This document shows positions 8,608-15,619 of a stretch of DNA of 20,268 nt, in pieces. Every line of letters begins with the position of its first letter. Within the stretch, counting starts at the first letter, position 1. Position numbers and translations under genes: made by a program. The notes under the pieces were generated by a model that worked only from the letters and a program-made list of their open reading frames with translations, made no database searches and was not told the DNA's origin. Source of the DNA: an uncultured Mucilaginibacter sp. (GTDB lineage Bacteria; Bacteroidota; Bacteroidia; Sphingobacteriales; Sphingobacteriaceae); NCBI RefSeq assembly GCF_946481715.1, contig NZ_CAMLOV010000098.1, positions 1 through 20,268 of the forward strand, in the 5' to 3' direction.

Positions 8608-9276
8608 GCGTAAATCCCGTTTAATTGTAGGAAGTGTTATAAATAGTTTCACAATAATTTTTAAATCCGGATTATCAATATCGGTATAAGTATGGTGTCG
8701 GGATTGCGGGCAAATCCTCATAAAAAAAACGATGCTATTAAAATCACCGGGAACAAAGTGTTTTTGCGCTTTTTGTTTCATATATGCAGGAACCGGTATA
8801 ATAATTGTTGCTCAAAGAACGTAGCTTTTATTATTTATGGTAAGATGTAATTATCCACTTATTAAGCTATTTTACCATTTAATATTACAATTTCGATCTT
8901 TAAGGAATATTTACTGAAATAAAACCACAACTGCTTAAAGTTCCGTAAGAACGAGATCAATCTTTTGGCGTAAGAAAAGAAATGAGGTCCAATATCAATA
9001 ACAGGTGTGATAGTATAGTGGTGCGTAGTAATTTGCCGCATTTCTGAAAGTTCGAAAATTATGATATGAACGCGTCCGGCGACACCTGTGCCGAAAAAAC
9101 TTATTCCACTATTATCCATTATTTTGAGAACTTAATCGGTAAGCGTTTCCTGCATTTAACATAAGCGCGGCCGGTAAAAAATTTCCTGGAAAAATCCCCG
9201 CGCGGGGCGGCTGTGACGATTGAAAGGGGCGGCATTTTCTTATTATTAAATAACTGTAATTTTTCTGCGTAATATT
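8608..9276. other. Gene-poor region between the GH5 gene and the glycosidase remnant
   Basis: About 670 bases with no recognisable gene. A minus-strand open frame at 8862-9119 (85 codons) has no signal peptide, no familiar motif and an A/T-biased, Phe/Ile-rich composition; I regard it as chance. The stretch holds a GC-rich hairpin near 9190-9207, a direct repeat GGGGCGGC at 9204-9211 and 9226-9233, and a LacI-operator-like sequence near 9139-9151. It may contain the promoter of the downstream enzyme genes, but I could not find a convincing Bacteroidota promoter (TTTG and TAnnTTTG) there. Confidence 0.5.
9190..9207 (-). terminator. Possible terminator after the first GH5 gene
   Basis: On the minus strand the self-complementary CCCCGCGCGGGG is followed directly by ATTTTTCC. 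It starts about 70 bases beyond the GH5 stop at 9277. The stem is only four G-C pairs around a GCGC loop, though it could refold with the upstream GCCGCCCC copy. Support is modest. Confidence 0.35.
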
Positions 9277-10737
9277 TTAGTGAGTGCCAGCATTAAGGGC
9301 GGTAATTGTACGCTGATCTTTCACCGAGTAATTTCGCCTGTCCAAGGCTCCGCCCGTGTCCCAAAAAAATGGCAGCATCCCGTTGGCTTTTGCTTGCTTT
9401 GTCACATAGGTCAGCCAGTAATCCACAGCATAGTTGTGTGTTGCCAAATTTAAAGGAATGTGGTTGCTACCGTTACGCCTGTACGCTCCATATTCGCCCA
9501 ACAAAACCGGAATCCCCTTGTCGGCGAATTTTGTTTTCATCTTATTGAAGGTGGTATTTACATAACTCTCTTCGCCCCAGCTGGAATTGCGTCCGGGTTC
9601 TGTTGTAGAATGATGCCCCGCCCCCCAATAGTAAAACATTTTGCCCCAATCTGCATCGCCGTCCATCAAACAAAATTGATATGGAGTGTAATAATGCACC
9701 TCAACCATCATCCGCCCCGCAGCCTGATCCTGCGGCAGCCCGGTCATCAGCTCATCGGTTTTGTCGATGTCTGTTGATGGCCCCTGAACTACCAATACCC
9801 TATAACTATTCTTTCCGCCTGTGGACCGCACTGCGTTAACAAATGTTTGATGATATGTAGCAAGTATCATCATTTTCTCTGAATTGTCGGCAGGCGGCTC
9901 GTTGGAGCCGGCAAACATAAGGTGTTCGTCAAAATCGCGCATGGTGGTTGCAATTTGCTCCCACAAGGCCTTTTGTTTAGCATTAACGGAATCCTGCTTG
10001 ATGGCATTAATGTTGCCATCTAACCAACCGCCATCCCAGTGAATGTTGAGCAAAACGTACATATCGTTTTTTACGCAATATCCAACTACCTCTTTTACCC
10101 TTTTGAGCCAGTTGGGATCTACTTGTTGGGTTGCCTGGTTGCTCAAATGCGTCCAATTCCACGCGCAGGGAATGCGAATAGCGTTAAATCCTTGTTGCTT
10201 TACAAATTTTATGTAATCCTCTGTAATAACCGGGCTGCCCCAACCTGTTTCTCCGCCCGGGGCCTCAAAGGTATTCCCGATATTCCACCCCAACCTGATT
10301 TTAGCCGCAAGCTGAGCAGCATTGCTGCTCATACCTGTGGCATCAGGGGGTTTGGGTGAAGTATTATAAGTGGGATAGATGGTGGCATCCTGAGATACCG
10401 TTACCCTTCTTACCTGTCCATTTGAAGAATTAATTAATAAAAACCCGGAGCGGCTTGATCCCGTGCTATTTTCAGATAGCGTTGTTAAATGAATTACCGC
10501 GCTACCGCGGCTTCCCGATGCAACGCTCAATTTTAACCAGGAAGAAGCCGGGTTGATAATATTCCAATCGGCATTAGATGCCAGCAATAAATCCTGTGTT
10601 CCGCCTTCGGGCGCGAATGTTATAGCAGATCGATTAACTGTTAATCGCGGTGCTGCGTTGCTTGTTTTTTTACAGGAGAAAAAAGATAATACTGTAATAA
10701 GAAATACGAATGTTTTATAAGAATGCATTATTTTCAT
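9277..10737 (-). CDS. BACON-GH5 endoglucanase lipoprotein (copy A)
   Basis: 486 residues. A lipoprotein signal ends at Cys22 (LSFFSCKK), so the enzyme is probably anchored at the outer membrane and faces outward. Residues about 30-118 are a BACON domain (ITFAPEGG, SNADWNI, SWLKLS, VTVSQDA), and 125-486 are a GH5 barrel. The GH5 signatures are LGWNIGNTFEAPGGETGWGS, FNAIRIPCAWNWTH, the acid/base Glu280 in FAGSNEPP, VEVHYY (His348) and the nucleophile Glu415 in VLLGEYGA. Lipobox plus BACON plus GH5 is the architecture of the surface xyloglucan endoglucanase of Bacteroides ovatus, and the WNIGNT/ETGWG motifs fit subfamily GH5_4. Its expected job is to cut a beta-1,4-glucan backbone outside the cell before uptake by SusC/SusD. 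It follows a close paralogue (copy B), with a long palindrome just before its start. Subfamily and substrate are inferred. Confidence 0.92.
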   Translation of the reverse strand: MKIMHSYKTFVFLITVLSFFSCKKTSNAAPRLTVNRSAITFAPEGGTQDLLLASNADWNIINPASSWLKLSVASGSRGSAVIHLTTLSENSTGSSRSGFLLINSSNGQVRRVTVSQDATIYPTYNTSPKPPDATGMSSNAAQLAAKIRLGWNIGNTFEAPGGETGWGSPVITEDYIKFVKQQGFNAIRIPCAWNWTHLSNQATQQVDPNWLKRVKEVVGYCVKNDMYVLLNIHWDGGWLDGNINAIKQDSVNAKQKALWEQIATTMRDFDEHLMFAGSNEPPADNSEKMMILATYHQTFVNAVRSTGGKNSYRVLVVQGPSTDIDKTDELMTGLPQDQAAGRMMVEVHYYTPYQFCLMDGDADWGKMFYYWGAGHHSTTEPGRNSSWGEESYVNTTFNKMKTKFADKGIPVLLGEYGAYRRNGSNHIPLNLATHNYAVDYWLTYVTKQAKANGMLPFFWDTGGALDRRNYSVKDQRTITALNAGTH

Positions 10738-10756
10738 TTTCTCTAATCACTACATG

Positions 10757-10794
10757 AAGATTCATCTGAACAAAATTTTGTTCAGATGAATCTT
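10757..10794. repeat. Perfect 38-bp palindrome between the two GH5 genes
   Basis: Two 19-base arms are exact reverse complements, meeting at AAAA/TTTT (10775/10776). The left arm reads AAGATTCATCTGAACAAAA. It lies 58 bases after the copy B stop and 19 bases before the copy A start. On the plus strand it is followed by a T run, on the minus (transcribed) strand by CTTCATG, so it is not a textbook terminator for these genes. It could be a hairpin that protects or processes mRNA, a weak terminator, or a protein-binding site. Confidence 0.85.
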
Positions 10795-10852
10795 TTTCGC
10801 CACCCTCACCGGGTGAATTCAACGAAAGGTTTTATATTAATTATTGGTTTGC

Positions 10853-12385
10853 TTAAAACCCTGCGCCCTTTTTCAGCGAATCTAATGCGTTCTGGTCTCC
10901 TATATATGCAGGCACACCGTTATTTGGCCGCTGAAATATACCGCTGGCCCATAAAAATGGCACCACACCATGTGCTTTGGCTTGCTTTGTAATATATGCA
11001 TAGTAATGCCAACCCGATTTTAATGCTAATATCGAATCAGCCGGGTGCCCGGTTAATCTCTGAGCGTGATACTGTATGTCAAATTCTCCCATAACTACTG
11101 GAATACCCTTATCAGAAAATTTTGTTTTAACGGCTTTAAATGCGTTATCCATATAAGCTTCTTCTGTTTGGGCTACGCAGTTGCGGTCCAGGAAGAGCGG
11201 GTTGGTTGTATGAAAGTCTTTTCCCCAGAAATACAATTCTTTTCCCCAGCTTGCGTCCATAGGTGTGGTGCTACCGTAGCCACCTAATATGCAAAATTGC
11301 GGCGGGCTATAAAAGTGAAACTCTACCATCATTTTATGAGGCGTAGGGTCGGTAGGTAGTGACGACGTTTTATACACATTAGCCGGGTCGAGATAAGAAG
11401 TAAGCAAATCAAGCGACGTAGAAGGCGACTGAATAACTATTGCACGATAAGTGTTTTTACCACCGGTACCGCGCACTGCATCAACAAATGACTGGTGAAA
11501 ACGCATTAAGGTATTGGTTGTTGGTACATCATTCGCATTGGGTTCATTGGTACTGGCAAGTATCAAATGCTCGTCAAAATCCCGCATCGCTGTAGCTATC
11601 TGCTGCCAAATTGCCTTATGCTTGGCATTAACACTATCCTGTTTAGCACCTGTAAGTGTGCAGTCAATATAACCCTCGTGGTGGGTATTAAGTATCACAT
11701 ACATATTGTCGTTAATGCAATATTGCACAACTTCTTTTACGCGGTCGAGCCAAAGTGGGTCTACTTGTGAAGTTTGGTTATTTATTATGTGGTTACTCCA
11801 GGTGCAAGGAATCCTTATGGCATTCATACCGGTTGATTTTACCAGATCAACCAGCTGCTGGGTAACTTTCGGGTTTCCCCATCCAGTTTCCCATCCGGGC
11901 GCATCCAAAGTGTTATAAATGTTCCATCCCATGGTCATTTTTGCAGCCAGCTGCGAAGCAGTGCTACCCATACCGGTTGCATCAGGTGTTTTTGGCGACG
12001 TATTGTATGATGGATAAATCATGGCTTCCTGCATTACAGTGATGCGCCTACTCTGGCCATTGGTTGAATTTAAAACTAAAACCACAGAACGGGTGGCACC
12101 CGTTTTATTTGCTGCGGCCGTTAAATTAACAGTTACGTCACCATTGCCCGATGTTTGGCTTAAATGTAACCATTTGATACCGTTGGTATCAACACTCCAT
12201 GCGGCATTTGAAGTAAAGGCCAAGGCCTCTGTACCACCACCTTCCGGTATAGTGTCTATTAGATTACCAAGCGTAAGTTGCGGGGTTACTTTGTCGTTTT
12301 TTTTACAGGAGATCGCAACCATGATTGCGATACATATCCCCACCATCGCGTACACCGTCTTTATTTTTCTTATCATCATTTTCAT
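10853..12385 (-). CDS. BACON-GH5 endoglucanase lipoprotein (copy B)
   Basis: 510 residues, lipoprotein signal ending at Cys27 (VAISCKK), BACON domain about 35-121 and GH5 barrel about 128-510. It is clearly a paralogue of the next gene: they share YNTSPK-PDATGM, QLAAK, ETGWG-P, NAIRIPC, QDSVNAK and MRDFDEHL blocks at the same spacing. Acid/base Glu281 (ASTNEPN) and nucleophile Glu434 (VMGEFD) are present, so it should be active. One difference stands out: the conserved WN-IGN turn of the family reads WNIYNTLDAP here, with Tyr157 in place of Gly. The loop after the barrel strand also reads NTHHEGYID rather than NIHWDGGW, which suggests a changed substrate cleft. The start at 12385 is followed by further ATGs at 12376 and 12373, either of which could be used. 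A strong terminator hairpin lies upstream, after the glycan-binding gene. Confidence 0.92.
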   Translation of the reverse strand: MKMMIRKIKTVYAMVGICIAIMVAISCKKNDKVTPQLTLGNLIDTIPEGGGTEALAFTSNAAWSVDTNGIKWLHLSQTSGNGDVTVNLTAAANKTGATRSVVLVLNSTNGQSRRITVMQEAMIYPSYNTSPKTPDATGMGSTASQLAAKMTMGWNIYNTLDAPGWETGWGNPKVTQQLVDLVKSTGMNAIRIPCTWSNHIINNQTSQVDPLWLDRVKEVVQYCINDNMYVILNTHHEGYIDCTLTGAKQDSVNAKHKAIWQQIATAMRDFDEHLILASTNEPNANDVPTTNTLMRFHQSFVDAVRGTGGKNTYRAIVIQSPSTSLDLLTSYLDPANVYKTSSLPTDPTPHKMMVEFHFYSPPQFCILGGYGSTTPMDASWGKELYFWGKDFHTTNPLFLDRNCVAQTEEAYMDNAFKAVKTKFSDKGIPVVMGEFDIQYHAQRLTGHPADSILALKSGWHYYAYITKQAKAHGVVPFLWASGIFQRPNNGVPAYIGDQNALDSLKKGAGF

Positions 12386-12423
12386 ATATATTTTGTTTTA
12401 GCGAAAAAGTAAATTTTCGTTAG

Positions 12424-12456
12424 TTAAAAAGCCCCACGGCAATATGTTGCCGTGGG
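12424..12456 (-). terminator. Intrinsic terminator after the surface glycan-binding gene
   Basis: A perfect 10-bp stem, CCCACGGCAA with TTGCCGTGGG, closes on a 4-base loop (12443-12446). On the minus strand it is followed by GCTTTTTAAC, and on the plus strand by ATTTTTGC, so it could act in both directions. It starts 8 bases after the stop at 12465 and should reduce transcription into the GH5 genes relative to SusC/SusD. Confidence 0.85.
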
Positions 12457-12464
12457 ATTTTTGC

Positions 12465-13976
12465 TTATTTAATTTTCACAACTCTTAGGTTATCGAAGGC
12501 GCCATAAAAGTCGGTTGCAGTTGGTGAAGTGCTGAAATTATGTATGTACATTGTACACTCACTACTTCCGCTCGCCCCAACCAAATCGGTAATTTTGGCT
12601 ATCGGTACACCCCTGCCCTGGCCGAGCGTAGGATCACTTCTACGAAACGACGATAAGGGGATAGTTACAGTTATCCAACCATTTGTTTTGTACGCTGCTG
12701 TTTGGGTTGCAGATACCTGCCATGGTTGCCATAGGGCTGCATAGTCGCCAACAGAACTCTGGATAATAAAGGTGCCGCCATTCCAGGGTTTCTTTACATT
12801 TACTTCAAATTTAAATGCCCAATTATCAACCGGATCATTAAGATTGGTTTTCGGTACCCACTGTGTCGAGTTGAGTAATATTGCATAACTGGAATATGAA
12901 TTTCCTTCACCAGGAGTTAATTTATTTGTTGCCAGCTTCATAAAGGTTCCGGTATTAGATGGAAAGTCAGAAACATAGGGTATCCATCCTCCACCAGCTC
13001 CGGCTGATAATTGGCCACCGCCATAATATTTCCAATTGGAACCATTTTCAAAGTTTGATAACCAATTCCCATTTGGGAAACCACCTGATGTTGAAAAATC
13101 AATAATATTAACATTATACACAGTGGTTGCTGTACCAAACTTGGTAGTAATGGTTACCGGCCCGCTTTGCGATAGCGTAGGCAGAGCGAAACCTACCGAA
13201 GTTCCATCACTTGACGATGTATAAAAAGGAACGGCCGTGCCGGCAAAAGTTAGCGATTCAATGTTTTTAAGATAAGTTCCATAAACATAAACCGAATCGT
13301 CCGGGTACGCATTTTCATTGGAAATACGGGTAATGGTTGGCGTTGCTACTATTTTTAAATTAACTGTACCGCTCTTGGTTACTACCGATATCTGATCGGT
13401 TGGCGTTAGCGGCGGCATAAGAAAACCAAGCGAAGTGCCGTCAAGGTTTGATTTAAACGAATTGATTTTAGTACCCGCATAAGTGAAGCTTTGAACCAAA
13501 ACTAAATTTGTACCATATAAGTAAACAGAATCGCCGGCGGCTGCAAACACATTAGAAATAGCTATAACAGTTGGTGCAGCCGGGCCTAATTTAAACGAGA
13601 ATGTTGTAGAACCGCCGGCTGTAGCATACTCTATGGTATAAAGCTTAGCGGTATCAATTTGTGAAAACTTTATGTCGGGTATTTTTACCACCGCGCTGTT
13701 AGGCGCAAATAATGCGGTATTGAACGCAGCCGGTACACCATCAAAATTTATTTGAGTTGCATTTTGCAAATTCTGCCCGGTTATTACCACCCATTGACCA
13801 TTTGCCACAGCACTATGTAAAACCGTATCATTCGGCGATGCCACATAACTCCTAACAGCCGTAATTACCGGTGGATTACCATTATTGTCGGTATTTTTTT
13901 TACAAGTAACCAGTAAAGCTGCTATCAGCAACAGAACCGGCAAAAAAAACAAGCCGATAGATAATTTCTTTTTCAT
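12465..13976 (-). CDS. IPT/TIG-repeat surface glycan-binding lipoprotein (SGBP-B type)
   Basis: 503 residues with no catalytic motif. The lipoprotein signal ends at Cys25 (LLVTCKK). Three immunoglobulin-like IPT/TIG units follow, about residues 36-130 (WVVITGQNLQNATQINFDG), 134-211 (DSVYLYGTNLVLVQSFTYAG) and 212-292 (DSVYVYGTYLKNIESLTFAG). The C-terminal region, about 293-503, is an aromatic-rich beta-sandwich (WKYYGGG, WIPYVSDF, WQPWQ, GAFDNLRVV) like the xyloglucan-binding domain of SGBP-B proteins. In known loci such proteins sit on the cell surface, hold the polysaccharide and pass it to the SusC/SusD complex; the IPT units act as a stalk. It directly follows SusD with 23 bases between, as expected for a co-transcribed uptake unit. 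The binding role is well founded; which glycan it binds is not shown by the sequence. Confidence 0.9.
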   Translation of the reverse strand: MKKKLSIGLFFLPVLLLIAALLVTCKKNTDNNGNPPVITAVRSYVASPNDTVLHSAVANGQWVVITGQNLQNATQINFDGVPAAFNTALFAPNSAVVKIPDIKFSQIDTAKLYTIEYATAGGSTTFSFKLGPAAPTVIAISNVFAAAGDSVYLYGTNLVLVQSFTYAGTKINSFKSNLDGTSLGFLMPPLTPTDQISVVTKSGTVNLKIVATPTITRISNENAYPDDSVYVYGTYLKNIESLTFAGTAVPFYTSSSDGTSVGFALPTLSQSGPVTITTKFGTATTVYNVNIIDFSTSGGFPNGNWLSNFENGSNWKYYGGGQLSAGAGGGWIPYVSDFPSNTGTFMKLATNKLTPGEGNSYSSYAILLNSTQWVPKTNLNDPVDNWAFKFEVNVKKPWNGGTFIIQSSVGDYAALWQPWQVSATQTAAYKTNGWITVTIPLSSFRRSDPTLGQGRGVPIAKITDLVGASGSSECTMYIHNFSTSPTATDFYGAFDNLRVVKIK

Positions 13977-13999
13977 AACAATATATTTAAAATGTTTAA

Positions 14000-15589
14000 T
14001 TAATAGTAAGGTACTGGTGGCTGTGCCAATTTGGGGTCGCTAACCAACTCTGATGCCGGAATTGGCAACGTAAATGAACTGATGGTGGCCGGCAACGCAG
14101 ATGGTGGGGCAACAGTATCCCTTGTAGCTGTTTTCGTTGTAGGATCATAACTAAACCCGATTCGGCCGTGAGTGGCATCCTGATCATTAAGTAACTTCAC
14201 AGCATTATTCGGGTCGTAATAAGAGTACCTAACAAGGTCCATCCAATAGTGCCCTTCATAAGCAAGCTCAACCCTTCTTTCAATACGCAGTGTAGTGGGG
14301 TCCAGCACCGTCACAGGGTCCACGCCGGCCCTTACCCGCACTTTGTTAAAATACGTTAGTGCGTTAGCATCACTGGTGGTAGTGTTGTTACCCAAAATAG
14401 CTTCGGCATATATTAAATACACGTCGGCCAATCTGAGATATGAATTGTGTTCAACGGACGACCAAAGATCCATCGTTGGCGCATTATTATCTTTTTCGTT
14501 TCCAATAATGTGTTTCTTCATTCCCGTACCGTTCGCCTTATAACCGCCAGCGGCTTGATTCAATTCGGGATAAAAATCTCCGTTGAGCATAATAGTAGCT
14601 TTGCGCCGTACGGTATCCTTAGCCGAATACATCCGGTATAAATCGTAAGTTGGCGCTAATGATTGCCATCCGCCGTTTTTTGAAGGAAGCACCTCGCTGG
14701 TTGGCGCATACCAGGTTTGCAGATCGTTGCCATTTCCATAGGTTGCACCCGCAGCCCATTGAAGTGCAAATAATGATTCCTGGTTATCGTTGTTTTGCGC
14801 CTTGAAAAGGTCGGCATAGTTGGGAAGCAACGACAATCCGCTACTTTTACACACATTGCCCGCATACTTTTTAGCACTGTCAAGCAAGGCCTGGTCGCGG
14901 CTACCGCTTTTGCCTACACCCGCCATTGTCAAGTATAATTTGCCCAGCATCCCCTGCGCAGACCATGTAGTTACCCGGCCTTTCTCATCTGTTTTAGGAA
15001 GGTATTGAGTTGCGTATGTGAGGTCGTTAACAGCGAATTTATAAACGTCCGTAATAATATTACGTGGAAGCAGTGGATTCTCTATTAGTTTACTATTATC
15101 TTCTACAATGGGCACAGCGCCCCAATACACGGCCAAATGATAATAAGCTACAGCACGCATAAATTTTGCCTCTGCTATGGCGGCATTTTTGTCGGCCAGC
15201 GGGATAGACGGGGGAGCCTGTTTCTCAATGGCAATAATAACCGTATTACATTGCGCAATAATGCTGTATAAGCCAGTCCAACCTTCTGTTACATAACTAT
15301 TTTGCGCGGTAATGGTGCGTGTAAAAAGCTGTACCAAATCGTTGCTATACCCAAAACTACCAGTGCCGGCCAATACGTCGCCAAGCGGTAGCATACCGTT
15401 TCTGTTCCATCGCCACCACTGCCCGCCGGCGTATAGGCTCGCGGTAGCCAGCCGTAAATCGGAGGTAGTTTTGTAAAAATTATTAGAACTTATCTGCGAG
15501 TTGGACGGACGGTCCAGGAAACTCTTTTTACATCCGGCAATTGCTGCTGCAAATAGCAGGATGATAATGATTTTGTTAGTTGGTTTCAT
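14000..15589 (-). CDS. susD-like: SusD/RagB-type outer-membrane glycan-binding lipoprotein
   Basis: 529 residues from the ATG at 15589 (MKPTNKIIIILLFAAAIAGC). The upstream ATG at 15607 would add six residues before the signal. The lipobox Cys is residue 20, followed by KKSFLDRPSNSQ, the classical SusD mature start. The TPR-rich body shows AKFMRAVAYYHLAVYWGAVPIVED, LPKTDEKGRVTTWSAQGMLGKLYL and, near the end, SYLRLADVYLIYAEA and RRVELAYEGHYWMDLVRY, all hallmark SusD motifs. It forms the lid over the partner SusC barrel, binds oligosaccharides and opens to deliver them. It lies 30 bases after the SusC stop, and its start is preceded by an A/T leader (AAAATATAT) that recurs before the next gene. 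Family assignment is certain; the ligand is inferred from the neighbouring enzymes. Confidence 0.96.
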   Translation of the reverse strand: MKPTNKIIIILLFAAAIAGCKKSFLDRPSNSQISSNNFYKTTSDLRLATASLYAGGQWWRWNRNGMLPLGDVLAGTGSFGYSNDLVQLFTRTITAQNSYVTEGWTGLYSIIAQCNTVIIAIEKQAPPSIPLADKNAAIAEAKFMRAVAYYHLAVYWGAVPIVEDNSKLIENPLLPRNIITDVYKFAVNDLTYATQYLPKTDEKGRVTTWSAQGMLGKLYLTMAGVGKSGSRDQALLDSAKKYAGNVCKSSGLSLLPNYADLFKAQNNDNQESLFALQWAAGATYGNGNDLQTWYAPTSEVLPSKNGGWQSLAPTYDLYRMYSAKDTVRRKATIMLNGDFYPELNQAAGGYKANGTGMKKHIIGNEKDNNAPTMDLWSSVEHNSYLRLADVYLIYAEAILGNNTTTSDANALTYFNKVRVRAGVDPVTVLDPTTLRIERRVELAYEGHYWMDLVRYSYYDPNNAVKLLNDQDATHGRIGFSYDPTTKTATRDTVAPPSALPATISSFTLPIPASELVSDPKLAQPPVPYY

Positions 15590-15593
15590 AAAC

Positions 15594-15602
15594 ATATATT
15601 TT
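15594..15602 (-). promoter_or_regulatory. A/T-rich translation leader of the SusD gene
   Basis: On the minus strand AAAATATAT ends four bases before the SusD ATG. Nearly the same string (AAATATAT, 13981-13988) ends four bases before the glycan-binding gene ATG, and AAAATATAT directly abuts the copy B GH5 ATG. No Shine-Dalgarno sequence is present at these starts. Bacteroidota genes often use A/T-rich leaders instead, so this supports the chosen starts. Confidence 0.4.
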
Positions 15603-15619
15603 AACATCGGTGATCGTAC

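Noticed and set aside
8497..8781. 94-codon minus-strand open frame
   Set aside because: The part upstream of 8607 is not protein-like; only the signal peptide from 8607 is meaningful, and it belongs to the glycosidase remnant.
8862..9119. 85-codon minus-strand open frame
   Set aside because: No signal peptide, domain or familiar motif, A/T-driven composition, and no translation leader like those of its neighbours; probably chance, though a small hypothetical gene cannot be excluded.
10757..10794. Palindrome as an insertion-sequence end or attachment site
   Set aside because: No transposase, no target duplication and no second copy seen in the window.
12021..12401. 126-codon plus-strand open frame
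   Set aside because: Antisense to the BACON domain region of GH5 copy B; hydrophobic C-terminus is the complement of the lipoprotein signal.
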